A stretch of 64,000 nt of DNA from Nocardia brasiliensis ATCC 700358 (GTDB lineage Bacteria > Actinomycetota > Actinomycetes > Mycobacteriales > Mycobacteriaceae). Positions within the stretch are counted from its first letter, which is position 1. Every line of letters starts with the position of its first letter. The stretch lies in NCBI RefSeq assembly GCF_000250675.2, contig NC_018681.1, positions 7,192,001-7,256,000 of the forward strand. The letters are read 5' to 3'. The notes under the pieces are model-generated. The model did not search any database, was not told the DNA's origin, and was given only the letters and a program-made list of their open reading frames with translations. Below are positions 39,013 through 49,869 of the stretch, piece by piece. A program made the translations under genes and the position numbers.

Positions 39013-41871
39013 TCAATATACATACACCACCGCGTTTTCACCGCCGCTGCAGGTGACCAGCTGGCCCTCGCTACGGCAACTCATCGTGTAGGCCCGGCCG
39101 GTGACCGGGCTGGTCGCCACGACTGTGCGTGGCGCCTCGCGCGAACCGCCTTGCGCGGTATTCATTTCGGCGTAGGCCCGCCGGACTTCCTCGGCGAACT
39201 GGCAGCTCGTCACGGCGGAGCCGGTGGCCGACTGGGTGAACGCGCCCTGCACCGGTGTGCCCTGGTTGCACGGCTTCGCACCGGCGGGCAGCGTGACCGC
39301 GCCCGGTTTGGTCGGCGTGGTCGTGACCGGCGGCGTGGACGAGGTCGCCGGCGCCGGGGCCGCCGCACTCGTCGATGGTCCGGGGGCGGCCGCCTGCTGA
39401 TCGGAGGTCGTCTTCGGTTGTACAGTGCCCGAGCCGAACACCTGCCAGCCCACCACACCGCCGACCGAGATCACCACGATGGTGGCCACCGCGATCAGGA
39501 TGGGCAGCACGATGGAGCGGCCCTTCGCAGGCGGGGCGTACTGGTCGTCGTCGTACTCGTCGTAGTCGTCGTAGCCCGGATCGCCGTAATCCCGCTGACT
39601 CGCGTAATTGCTCTGCGGCGGGTAGTCGGCGCGAGCATGACTGCCCGGCTCGGAATACGCGGCGGGACCACCGTATTCGTCCGGAGTCGCATACGGGTCC
39701 GCGGCGGAGTAGGCAGCGGGGGCCGAATAGGCCTGGGTCGGTGCGTGATCGGCCGGGTAGTCCTCGGCCTGGCCCGGCGCGGGATAGCCCGGTGCGTCCG
39801 GGAACTTCCGCGTCGCGTAGGACGGGGCGTCCGAATACGCCTGTCCGCCCACGAACGGCTCGTCGGCGGAGTACGCCTGCGCACCCGGATGCTCCGAATA
39901 CGCCTGCGGCCCAGGTCGATCGGGGTACCCGTGCGCGTCCGGCCGTTCCGGATAACCCTGCGCGGCGCCGCCCAGCAGGCCGTAATCCGCGTCGTACCCC
40001 GAACCTGAATGCCCTTGCGCCCCACCCTGGCCCGGATAGTCCGGCGCATCGGACCGCGCCGAATACGCCTGCGGTCCAGGCTGACCGGTGTCCCCCAGCG
40101 GACCGTACCCCTCCGTATAACCCTGCGCCCCGGCCTGGTCCGAGTAGGCCTGATGTTCGGCATACCCCGCCGAATCGGGCCGATCCGCGAACCCGGGTGC
40201 GCCGGACCGTTCGGAATAGCCCGGCGCGGCAGAGTCGTCGGCGAGCCCCGGTCCACCGGACAGCGCCGAATACCCGTGCGCAGCGGAATCGTCCGCGAAC
40301 CCCGGTGCGCCGGACGGTCCCGGATAACCCTGCGCAGCAGAATCCTCGGCGGAGCCCGGCCTACCGGACCGTTCCGGGTAGCGCTGCGCGGCAGCGTCGT
40401 CCGCGAAGCCCGCCCCGTCGGACCGTTCTGGATAGTCCTGCGCGGCAGCTTCTTCGGCGAACCTCGGGGCACCGGACTGTCCCGGATACCTAGGTGCGGC
40501 AGGGTTGTCCGCGAACCCCGGCGAGGCGGACCGCGCCGGATAATCTGGAGTGCCGGGCTGCTCCGGGAACCTGCGCGAACCGGAGTTCTCCCCGTGTCCC
40601 GGCACGTTCGACTGTGCCGGATGTTCTTGCGCGCCCGAGGGGTCGAGGTAGCCGGATTGCGCTGAGAATCCCTGGGCACCGGGCTCTTCCGGGTGCCCGG
40701 GAGAATCGGGGCGATGCGGGTATCCCGGCGGACCGGACTGTGCGGCGAAACCTTGCGGCGCCGGATACCCCTGCGCGGCAGGCTGGTCGGTGTACAGGTG
40801 TGCGTCCGGGAACGGGCGCATCGGCGGGAGCCCCTGGTCCGGGGTCCAGCGCGGCGGCGGGCCGAGCGGCGCCACCGGCTCCTGCTCCGACAGCGTGGTG
40901 AACTGGATTTCGGTCGGGCGCACCACCGTCGGCGCGCTCGGCAGGATCACCGCCGAGATCTCCCCGGTCGATTCCGGCGGCACCGCGCCGCGATTCTTTG
41001 CGGGCGCGCGGACGACGAGCATCGGCCCGGTCGGCGGCGCGGTGGTGAGCGCGGCGCGCGCGGCCGCGGCCATCTCGGACGCGCTCGGCCAGCGATCGGC
41101 CGGATCCTTGGCCATGCCGCGGCTGATCACCGCGTCGAACCCGGCCGGGATGCCGGCCTGCTGCGAGCTCGCGCGCGGCGGCGAATCGGCGAGATGCGAC
41201 CGGATGAGCACGTTCATGCTGGCGGCGGGAAACGGGCTGGCGCCGGTCAGGCATTCGTGCAGCACGCAGGCCAGCGAATAGATGTCGGCGCGGCCGGTGA
41301 TCTCGGCGACGTCGAAGCGTTCGGGCGCCATGTAGATGTAGGAGCCGACCGCCATGCCGACGACCGTGACCGCGCTGTCGCCTTGCGTATGTGCGATGCC
41401 GAAATCGGCGAGGTAGGCGTGATCGGCCTCGGTGACCAGAATGTTCGCCGGTTTCACGTCGCGGTGCACCAGGCCGCCCGCGTGCGCGGCGTCCAGCGCC
41501 GACGCGATCTGCTCGATGATGCCCACCGCGCGCACCGGGGTCAGCGGCCCCTCGCTGCGCAACAGCGTGCGCAGATCGACGCCCGGTATCAGCTGCATGT
41601 CGATGAACAGCACACCGTCGATCACGCCCCAGTCGTGAATCGGGACGATGTGCGGTTCGGCCACCCGCGCGGCCGCCTGCGATTCGCGCCGGAAGCGCAC
41701 CTGGTACACGGGGTCGCCGGCGAGTTCCTCGTGCAGCAGCTTGACCGCCACCACCCGGTCCTTCACCGTGTCGTAGGCCTCGTAGACCTCGCCCATGCCC
41801 CCCTTGCCCAGCAGCGATCGCAATTCGTACGGCCCGAACCGTGTGCCGGTTCTCGGTCCAGGTGACTCCAC
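39013..41871 (-). CDS. Membrane Ser/Thr protein kinase with repeat linker, copy B
   Basis: 952 residues, much longer than typical PknB. Kinase domain about 10-275 with GKGGMGEVY, VAVK, HRDVKPAN, DFG and APERF, closely similar to copy A. Residues about 360-780 are a disordered Gly/Ala/Pro/Tyr/Ser-rich linker, including six 18-residue repeats of the type PGFADDSAAHGYSALSGG. A helix (VLPILIAVATIVVISVGG) and an outer domain with four cysteines end VVYVY. The GTG at 41871 follows GGAGGA 8 bases upstream, in the same context as copy A. Tyrosines in the linker are regularly spaced; the stretch may cross cell-wall or scaffold partners. Confidence 0.92.
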   Translation of the reverse strand: MESPGPRTGTRFGPYELRSLLGKGGMGEVYEAYDTVKDRVVAVKLLHEELAGDPVYQVRFRRESQAAARVAEPHIVPIHDWGVIDGVLFIDMQLIPGVDLRTLLRSEGPLTPVRAVGIIEQIASALDAAHAGGLVHRDVKPANILVTEADHAYLADFGIAHTQGDSAVTVVGMAVGSYIYMAPERFDVAEITGRADIYSLACVLHECLTGASPFPAASMNVLIRSHLADSPPRASSQQAGIPAGFDAVISRGMAKDPADRWPSASEMAAAARAALTTAPPTGPMLVVRAPAKNRGAVPPESTGEISAVILPSAPTVVRPTEIQFTTLSEQEPVAPLGPPPRWTPDQGLPPMRPFPDAHLYTDQPAAQGYPAPQGFAAQSGPPGYPHRPDSPGHPEEPGAQGFSAQSGYLDPSGAQEHPAQSNVPGHGENSGSRRFPEQPGTPDYPARSASPGFADNPAAPRYPGQSGAPRFAEEAAAQDYPERSDGAGFADDAAAQRYPERSGRPGSAEDSAAQGYPGPSGAPGFADDSAAHGYSALSGGPGLADDSAAPGYSERSGAPGFADRPDSAGYAEHQAYSDQAGAQGYTEGYGPLGDTGQPGPQAYSARSDAPDYPGQGGAQGHSGSGYDADYGLLGGAAQGYPERPDAHGYPDRPGPQAYSEHPGAQAYSADEPFVGGQAYSDAPSYATRKFPDAPGYPAPGQAEDYPADHAPTQAYSAPAAYSAADPYATPDEYGGPAAYSEPGSHARADYPPQSNYASQRDYGDPGYDDYDEYDDDQYAPPAKGRSIVLPILIAVATIVVISVGGVVGWQVFGSGTVQPKTTSDQQAAAPGPSTSAAAPAPATSSTPPVTTTPTKPGAVTLPAGAKPCNQGTPVQGAFTQSATGSAVTSCQFAEEVRRAYAEMNTAQGGSREAPRTVVATSPVTGRAYTMSCRSEGQLVTCSGGENAVVYVY
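40201..40524. repeat. Six in-frame 54-bp tandem repeats in kinase B
   Basis: Units begin at 40201, 40255, 40309, 40363, 40417 and 40471, each starting with a form of gccggacc/accggac and encoding 18 residues. Repeats with less regular spacing continue on both sides over about 39.6-40.8 kb. Confidence 0.85.
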
Positions 41872-41932
41872 CCCGTCAATCCTCCACATCCCGGGCCAGG
41901 AGTGCACGTTTATGATCTCGTGACCTTGCCCG

Positions 41933-42628
41933 TCAAAGAGTGGATTCTCCGGGTGTCACCACCCCGTGGTCAAACGCAAAGACGATCGCCGCGGCCCGAT
42001 CGCGCAGCTCCAGCTTGCCGAATATGTGCCCGACATGGCTTTTCACCGTCACTTCCGAGATGCCGAGTTCGCGGGCGATTTCGGCGTTCACCCGGCCGCG
42101 GCCGATCAGCTCGAGCACCTCGTACTCGCGCGCGGTCAGCTCGGCGAGCCGAGCGCTGGGCCGCGCCGGGCTCGGCCGGATCCGGCGATAGGTCGAGAGC
42201 ACCCGCTCGGTGACCGACGGGTCGAGCCAGGCGCCGCCGCCCGCGACGGTTCGCACCGCGCGGATCAGATCCTCGGCCGGCGAGTCCTTGAGGATGAAGC
42301 CCGCCGCGCCCGCGCGCAGCGCACCGGAGAGCAGCTGATCGTCGTCGAAGGTGGTCAGCACCAACACCGGTGGCGCACCGTCGCGGGCCCGCAGGATGCG
42401 GGTGGCGTCGATGCCGCCGACCCGTTTCATGCGCAGGTCCATCAGCACCACGTCGGGTCGTTCGGCGGCGACCGCCGCGAGCACCTCGTCGCCGTCGGCG
42501 CATTCGCTGACCACGAACCCGTCGCGCCTGCGCAGGATCCGGCGCAAGCCGCCGCGGACCAGTTCCTGGTCGTCGACCACCAGAACGGTCACCGCGTCCT
42601 CGGCGCCCGTGGGCGATGCCGCTGTCAC
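41933..42628 (-). CDS. NarL/FixJ-family response regulator
   Basis: 231-residue transcription factor. Receiver domain with D19-D20 and phospho-acceptor D64 (VVLMDLRM), K in FILKDSPAEDL; LuxR-type helix-turn-helix near the C-terminus (LTAREYEVLELIGRGRVN, ISEVTVKSHVGHI). The GTG at 42628 overlaps the kinase stop as GTGA. It is the cognate partner of the histidine kinase upstream. Targets unknown; the adjacent exporter is a candidate. Confidence 0.93.
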   Translation of the reverse strand: MTAASPTGAEDAVTVLVVDDQELVRGGLRRILRRRDGFVVSECADGDEVLAAVAAERPDVVLMDLRMKRVGGIDATRILRARDGAPPVLVLTTFDDDQLLSGALRAGAAGFILKDSPAEDLIRAVRTVAGGGAWLDPSVTERVLSTYRRIRPSPARPSARLAELTAREYEVLELIGRGRVNAEIARELGISEVTVKSHVGHIFGKLELRDRAAAIVFAFDHGVVTPGESTL

Positions 42629-43950
42629 AGACTCTCCTGGGTTCGGCGGGAGATCGGCTCCCACACCGTGCAGAACATGCCGCCGCGGGTGGGCGCGAGC
42701 GGGATGGCGGCCCGCACCGACCAGCCGTCGCCGCACGGACCCGCGATCAGCTCACCACCGAGCAGTTCGGCCCGCTGCCGCATCCCGGACAGGCCCATGC
42801 CGGTGCCGAGCTGGGCGGGCAGCCCGACCGGCAGGCTGTTGTCGACCGTCAACGCGACCGCCGTGCCGTCGACCGTCACCCGCACGGTCGCCGTGCTGCC
42901 CGGCGCGTGCTTGATGACATTGGCCAGCGATTCCTGACCGATCCGATAGAGCGCGAGACCGACCGCGGGCGAGACCACACGCAGATCGTCGGTGCACCGG
43001 TATCCCGCGTCCAGGCCCGCTCGGGCGAAATCGCCGACCAGCGCCTCGATGTCCTGCACGGTCGGCTCGGGCACCAGCTTCGACGGTCGCGCGTCGAGCA
43101 GCCCCACCGTGCGCCGGATATCGGCCATGGCCTGACGACCGAGCTGCTCGGCCTCGGCGAGCGCCTCCACCGCCTCGTCGACATCGCGGTCGGTGCGCAG
43201 CGCGTGCCGGGCCGCGGTGATGTGCAGCAGGGTGATGCTCAGCGAATGCGCGATCACGTCGTGCACCTCGCGGGCGATCCGGCGGCGTTCTTCGTCGGCG
43301 GCCTGGGCCGCGCGAATGTCCTGATATCCGCGCTCCTGGTAGAGCGAGCGGCGTTGATATTGCAGCATCAACCCGGCCATCCAGCCGAACGCGACGGCGA
43401 CCACATAGGTCGGCAAGCCCTGTGCCATATCCCGATACAGGTCGAACACGACCAGCTCGAGCATCATCGCGAGGGTGATCGGGACGCTGACCCATTTCGG
43501 CGCGATCGCCGCCACCTCACCCGCCGCGGCCACCAGCACGAACGGCGCGAGGTCGGGCGAGACCGGCTGGAGCAGGAACAGCGCCTCGGCGACCATGGCG
43601 AGCAGGCCCAGCGTCAGCGGCCGCGGCATCACCCCGAGGAAGGCGTACATCGGGCCGAACGCGGCGGTCAGCAGCACCGCGATGATCGGCAGGACGGTCG
43701 GGAAGTAGCTGTGCCGCTGGATCGCCGCCGCGACGGCGACGAGGAACAGCGACAGATCCACGGCCACGATGACCGAGGGCGGGTAGTCGAACGGCAGTTC
43801 CTCGACCCGGCGCTGGAACGAGGTGACGGGTTCCCGGACGAATTCGGCGATCCGCGCCCTGGACTGCCGCCAGCCCAGCGCGACCCGGCGCCGCGCGCGG
43901 GTCGCCCGCCCCGGCTCACCGGCCGGCGCGGCGACGCCGATCACACCCAT
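42625..43950 (-). CDS. NarL-type sensor histidine kinase
   Basis: 441 residues. About six helices in residues 60-195 form a membrane sensor without a large outer loop, followed by a HisKA_3 dimerisation domain with phospho-acceptor H230 (AREVHDVIAHSLS), and an HATPase_c domain (N in QESLANVIKHAP; GTGMGLSGMRQR). Pairs with the downstream response regulator by GTGA overlap. Signals for such intramembrane sensors are often envelope stress or antibiotics; none is evident here. Confidence 0.92.
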   Translation of the reverse strand: MGVIGVAAPAGEPGRATRARRRVALGWRQSRARIAEFVREPVTSFQRRVEELPFDYPPSVIVAVDLSLFLVAVAAAIQRHSYFPTVLPIIAVLLTAAFGPMYAFLGVMPRPLTLGLLAMVAEALFLLQPVSPDLAPFVLVAAAGEVAAIAPKWVSVPITLAMMLELVVFDLYRDMAQGLPTYVVAVAFGWMAGLMLQYQRRSLYQERGYQDIRAAQAADEERRRIAREVHDVIAHSLSITLLHITAARHALRTDRDVDEAVEALAEAEQLGRQAMADIRRTVGLLDARPSKLVPEPTVQDIEALVGDFARAGLDAGYRCTDDLRVVSPAVGLALYRIGQESLANVIKHAPGSTATVRVTVDGTAVALTVDNSLPVGLPAQLGTGMGLSGMRQRAELLGGELIAGPCGDGWSVRAAIPLAPTRGGMFCTVWEPISRRTQESL

Positions 43951-44107
43951 GCGGTAAGGCTAACCGCCCGATACCGGGCGATACATCGTTCCGCGAGCGG
44001 TCCGTTTCTCCTACCGTGGTCGGAGATCGATTCGGGTCCCTGGCACGAAGACAGCCCCGCGTGCGCTCCGTAGCGTGGAATGCGTCGTCGCACGGAAGGC
44101 GAGGCTC

Positions 44108-44428
44108 ATGTCCTGGGAAGATCAGCACACCCGTACCGAAATCGTGCACCTCGTGCTGGCCCGGGCCGCGGTGGACCCGGCCGATCCGCACCTGTTCGCC
44201 GACATCCCCGGCCTGCGCAGGCTCTTCGGCGACGCGGACGGCCTCCTGCTCGCGCTGCGCTATCGGTGGAACAACCATCTCGACGCGAAGCTGGATCAGG
44301 CATTGACGCGCGGGCAGTCCGCGATCGACGCTTACCTCGAGCTGGCCGCCGAGCAGCCGGTGCTACGCGCGGTCCTGGACGCCCAGTACCGGCGGCGCAG
44401 GCAGACCTCGCAAGCTTTGGCTCGCTAG
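44108..44428 (+). CDS. Hypothetical protein (helical)
   Basis: 106-residue soluble, mostly helical protein with no recognised motif; a mid-section FGDADGLLLALRYRWNNHLDAKLDQAL and a basic end (YRRRRQTSQALAR) are its main features. The ATG at 44108 has GAGG just upstream. It is 52 bases before the exporter ATPase, on the same strand, and may be part of that operon. Confidence 0.65.
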   Translation: MSWEDQHTRTEIVHLVLARAAVDPADPHLFADIPGLRRLFGDADGLLLALRYRWNNHLDAKLDQALTRGQSAIDAYLELAAEQPVLRAVLDAQYRRRRQTSQALAR

Positions 44429-44480
44429 CACGACGAGAGACGAACCATTGGTGACCGATAGACCACAGCGGGGGGCAGCG

Positions 44481-45184
<704 letters not shown>

Positions 45185-45188
<4 letters not shown>

Positions 45189-47677
45189 TCGGCGCCGCCT
45201 GGGATCGCTTGCGGCTGTTCAATATCGGTGAACTCCTCGCCCACCGCGGACGGACCATGATGTCGCTGGTGGTGATGGGGGTCTCGGCGGGCCTGCTGGT
45301 CGCGGTGCTGAGCATCTCCGGTTCGGTCACCGGGTCGGTGCAGCGGCTCACGGAAAGCCTGGGCGGCCGGGCCGCGCTCGAGGTCACCGGGGTCACCGAC
45401 GCGGGCTTCGATCAGCAACTGCTGCAACGGATCGCGAACACGCCCGGCGTGGACAAGGCGGTGCCGATGCTGCGGGCGCAGATCGGCGCGGGCGCGGACC
45501 GGGCACTGCTGATCGGCGCCGATCAGAACATCACCGCGTTGGGCAGTGAGCTGTCCGGTCCGCTGGCCGCGCAGACCGGCAAACTGCTTTCGGTGCCCAA
45601 CGGCGTCCTGGTCGGGGCGGCGATGGGGCACCGGGAGGGCGAACAGTTCACGCTGGGCTCGGCCACCGTCACTGTCGCGGGCGTGCTCGATCCGCAGACC
45701 TCGAAGCGGCTCAACGGCGGTCATCTGGTCGCCGCGCCGCTCGGGCTCGCGCAGAAACTGACCGAGCGGCAAGGTCGGCTCGACTCGATCCAGATCATCC
45801 CCGCGCCGGGCACCTCGGTGGCCGCGCTGCGCACCGAACTCACCGCGGCGGTCGAGGGCCGCGCGGTGGTCGCCGAACCGAGCCTGCGCACCGCGCAGGC
45901 GGGCGGCGCGATCCAGCTCGTGCGCTATTCGACCACGATGGCTTCGGCTGCGGCGCTGATCGTTTCGGCGTTCCTCATCTACAACGCGATGAGCATGGCG
46001 ATCGCGCAGCGCAGGCCGATGCTCTCGTTGCTGCGCGCCCTCGGCGGCAAGCGCGGGCCGATGGTGCGGGATCTGCTGGCCGAGGCCGCGTTGCTCGGGC
46101 TGTGCGGCGGCGCGGTCGGTGCGGTGATCGGTATCTTCATGGGCCGCATCGCGATCGGCCAGCTCCCCGCCGCGGTGATGTCGTCGGTGGAGGCGCGCAC
46201 CGAGTACCTGGTGCCGGGTTACGCCGTGCCGTTCGCGATCGCCGCGTGCGTCCTCGCCAGCGTGCTCGCGGCGAGTATCGCCGCGCGGCAGGTCTACAAG
46301 GTGGAGCCCATCGAAGCCCTGGTTCCGGTCGGCGTCGGCCGGGCCGATACCGCGAGCGCCGCGTTGCGTTGGGCCGCAGTGGTACTCGGGCTCGCGCTGG
46401 CGGCCTGCTCGGTGGCGGTCGCGGAAATCGACCTGGGCCGTTACTCGCTCGGCGCCGTCTCGACCGCGATCATCGCGGCGGTCGTGCTCTGCTTCGCCGC
46501 GATCGGCCCGATCGTCCGATGGGCCGCGGCGACCGCGCGCATGTTCGGCGCGGCCGGCGCCCTCGGCGCGACCACACTGGAACGCGCACCGCGGCGGGTC
46601 TGGGCCACCGTGATGACCGTCCTGATCGGCGTGGCCGCCACGGTGTCGATGGGTGGCGCGACGACCAACATGGTGGACTCCGCCACCACCACGTTCCAGG
46701 ATCTGGCCAAGAACGACGTCTACGTCAGTCCCGCGTCCATGGCCCAGTTCCCCACCGGCCCTTTGCTGCCCGCCGGGCTGAAGGATCGGATCGCCGCGGT
46801 CCCGGGCGTCCAGTCGGTGAGCCCCGCGCAGATGGCGTTCGCCACCCTCGGCGCCGGACGGGTGATGCTGCAGGGCTTTCCGGCCGATGCGCGCGAGACC
46901 CGGATGCACATGCTGGACGCGGCCGCGGCCGCCCGCCTGTCCGCCGGGGACGGGGTCGCGATCTCCCGCGACATCGCCCGGGATCTCGGCGTGGGCGTCG
47001 GTTCCCAGCTGACGCTGCCGACGCCGACCGGCGCGCACACCGTGACTGTGCTGCAAGTGATTCCGTACTTCTCGGCAATCGCGGGCGTGGTCATGATGGA
47101 TCTCGACCTGCTGCGCCGGTGGTACGAACGGCCCGGCGAGACGATCGTGTCCGTGAACATCGCGCCCGGCGCGGACCGCCCGGCCGTGCTGGCGGCGATC
47201 CGGCAGGTGGTCCCGCCGCAGATCCACGTGGACACCGGACCGAATACCGTTGTCGCCGCGGCATCCAGCATCCGGCAGGGCTCGGCGATGAGCAACGCGA
47301 TCCTGTGGATCGTGGTCCTCGTCGCCACGGTGGCGCTGCTGAACACCTTGATGCTGTCCGTGCTCGAGCGCCGCAGAGAATTGGGCGTACTCCGGGCGAT
47401 GGGCACCAACCGCGGCTTTCTGATGCGCTCGGTGCTCGCCGAGGCCGCCGGGATCGGATTGGTCGGCGCCGCACTCGGTCTCGTCGTCGGCCTGGCCGTG
47501 CAGTATCTGGCCACCGTCGCCATCGCGCACGCACTGACCATCGACGTCACCTACCAGCCGCGACCGATCCTGCTGGCCTACGGCGCGGCCGCGCTCGTCC
47601 TGGCGATGCTCGGATCGATCCCGCCTGCCTTGCGCGCGGCCCGGCTGCCGATCGTGGCCGCGCTGGCGGTCGACTGA
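45185..47677 (+). CDS. FtsX-like ABC permease, two-domain
   Basis: 830-residue membrane protein with two FtsX domains. One helix near residue 30-50, a large outer domain (about 50-250), a three-helix bundle (250-380), a second outer domain (about 490-690) and three final helices. LLRALGGKRGPMVRDLLAEAALLG and LRAMGTNRGFLMRSVLAEAAGIG mark the coupling parts in both halves, here quoted in pieces under the family pattern. It works with the ATPase just upstream. It ends 10 bases before the convergent kinase gene. Confidence 0.9.
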
Positions 47678-47686
47678 ATTCTGCTG

Positions 47687-49651
47687 CTACAGAGGCAGGC
47701 TGGTGAACCAGGCCTTGAACTTCTGCTGGGTCAGACCGAAGCCGGAATCCGGCAGACTGTCGGTGATCGACACCTGCGCGAAGAACAGATAATTGGCCCG
47801 GGCCGGATCGTTCTCGAAGCTCACCACCAGGTATCCGTCCGGGAGACCGCTGTCCTTCTTCTGCCACCGGTAGGTCGTGTACTGCTTGCCGTTGGCGGAC
47901 TCGCTCGCCTTGGTGTTCGACGGCAGCGCGCGGGCCGCGGCTTTCGCGTCCTCGGCGCTCTTGAACGCGATCGCGGTGAAGTCGGGCTGGTCGATCGGCA
48001 CGCCCCAGCAGTTCCAGGCCGTCTCCCAGTTCGCGAAGTCGGGCACGCCGTCCTCGCTGGACACCTTCTTGCCCGCTTTGCCGGTGCCGAGGAAGCAGGT
48101 CTTGTCCTGGTAGCCCTTGCCGCTGCCGACCCCGTATTTGGTGTCGACACCCTGCGGCAGGATCTTCGGGAACGCCTTGGCCAAGGCATCGGCGTCGGTC
48201 GAGGCGACGGCCGCGGGCGGCTTGCCCGGATCGCTCGGCGACGACGAATCCGACGAGGTCACCTGTGCGATCACCACACCGGCGACGACCAGCACGACGA
48301 TGACGATCAGCGCGATCACCACGATGAGGGCGGTGTTCGAGCGACGTTGCGGCGGCATCGGGTAGCCGGCGGCGGGTGCGTAAGCCATCGGCGGCGGTCC
48401 CTGCGGCGGGAACGACTGGCCTGCACCGGAATTCGGTGGGCCGTAGCCGCCGCCACCCGGAAAGGACTGTCCGGCACCGGCAGTGGGCGGCGCGTCCTGG
48501 TAGCCACCGGGGTATGGCTGGGCGGCAACGGATGCGGCGTCCTGGTATCCGCCGGACGGGTACGGCGTACCGGCGCCGGGCGGCGCGTCCACATAGCCTG
48601 TGGCGGAGAACTGCTGTCCCGCAGGTGAACTCGGCCCGTACTGCTTCCACTCCACGGAGCCGGCCGCGGCGGCCTGCGGCACATAGGTCGGCGCCGCCTG
48701 ATACGCACCCTGGCTCGGCGGCGCCGCCTGATACGCGCCCTGGCTCGGCGGCTGGGCCACCACGGTCGGCGCCGGGGTGTACGGCAGCGGCGGAACCTGG
48801 CCGCTGAGCGCTTGTCTCGCGGCGGCGGCGAAATCGGCGCAGGAGGCGAACCGATGATCGGGTCGCTTCGCCATCGCCACCGCGATGACCGCGTCCACCG
48901 CCGGGGACAGACCGGCCCGACGGGCCGCGGCAGACGGCGGCGGCAGTTGCAGGTGGCCGCGGATGATGTCGGCGGGCGCGGGCGCGTCGAACGGCGCGAT
49001 CCCGGTCAGCAGCCAGAACAGCGCGCAGGCCAGCGAGTATTGGTCGGAGCGGTGATCGAGGTGCGCGCCGGTCATCTGCTCCGGCGAGGCGTAGGCCAGC
49101 GTCGCGGTGAACATGCCGGTCTGGGTCAAGTGGGTGGAATCCTCACGCAGCCGGGCAATGCCGAAATCGGTGAGGAACACCCGTTCGCGGTTCCCGCCGC
49201 CGGACCGGGCCAGCATGATGTTCGCGGGCTTCACGTCGCGGTGCAGCACGCCCATGCCGTGCGCGTAATCCAGTGCGTCGGCGACACCTTCGATGATCTG
49301 CACCGCCCGCTCCGGCGGCAGACTCTGCGGATTGACCGTGGCGGCGTCGACGCCGTCGACGTACTGCATGGAGATCCACAGCTGATCGTCCTCGGTGCCG
49401 CGGTCGTACACCTGGACGATGTTCGGATGATCGAGCTGCGCGGCCAGGTCGGCCTCCCGCTCGAACCGGGCGCGCACCTCGACGTCGGTGAACAGCTCGC
49501 GGTTGAGGAGTTTCAGCGCGGTCTGCCGGGGCAGCCTGGGATGTCGGGCCAGATAGACCGATCCCATACCGCCTTGCCCGAGCATTTTCTCGATGGTGAA
49601 CCCGGCGAACACCTCCCCGCTGGTCAGCAATACGGTCCCTTCCGATTTCAC
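47687..49651 (-). CDS. Membrane Ser/Thr protein kinase (PknF-like), copy C
   Basis: 654 residues, a different subfamily from copies A and B. Kinase domain about 15-280: GQGGMGSVY, ALKLL with K48, HRDVKPAN, DFG, and SPEQM where APE is usual. A Gln/Ala/Pro/Tyr-rich linker has a perfect PPSQGAYQAA duplication. A helix near 441-464 precedes a 190-residue outer domain with two cysteines (KTCFL and WNCWG) and no match to the A/B outer domain. The GTG at 49651 is weakly supported; a TTG seven codons in has GGAAGG upstream. Confidence 0.9.
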   Translation of the reverse strand: MKSEGTVLLTSGEVFAGFTIEKMLGQGGMGSVYLARHPRLPRQTALKLLNRELFTDVEVRARFEREADLAAQLDHPNIVQVYDRGTEDDQLWISMQYVDGVDAATVNPQSLPPERAVQIIEGVADALDYAHGMGVLHRDVKPANIMLARSGGGNRERVFLTDFGIARLREDSTHLTQTGMFTATLAYASPEQMTGAHLDHRSDQYSLACALFWLLTGIAPFDAPAPADIIRGHLQLPPPSAAARRAGLSPAVDAVIAVAMAKRPDHRFASCADFAAAARQALSGQVPPLPYTPAPTVVAQPPSQGAYQAAPPSQGAYQAAPTYVPQAAAAGSVEWKQYGPSSPAGQQFSATGYVDAPPGAGTPYPSGGYQDAASVAAQPYPGGYQDAPPTAGAGQSFPGGGGYGPPNSGAGQSFPPQGPPPMAYAPAAGYPMPPQRRSNTALIVVIALIVIVVLVVAGVVIAQVTSSDSSSPSDPGKPPAAVASTDADALAKAFPKILPQGVDTKYGVGSGKGYQDKTCFLGTGKAGKKVSSEDGVPDFANWETAWNCWGVPIDQPDFTAIAFKSAEDAKAAARALPSNTKASESANGKQYTTYRWQKKDSGLPDGYLVVSFENDPARANYLFFAQVSITDSLPDSGFGLTQQKFKAWFTSLPL

Positions 49652-49869
49652 CGCGGCGTGCCGATGCCGCGTCCCTGCGCTCCCTCAGATCCTGGAGCAT
49701 AGCGGGTAACGCCGTGGCCACGCGGTTTCGAATTCTTCGCGACGATCGGCAAAACTATGGTGGGGCGTTCATGATGGCCTCACGCCCGGTCATCGACCGG
49801 GGCCGACCGATGAGCTAAATTTTGCACCGCCGACGAACAGCGATCACGCAAGGGTGGTGGGGAGGACGC

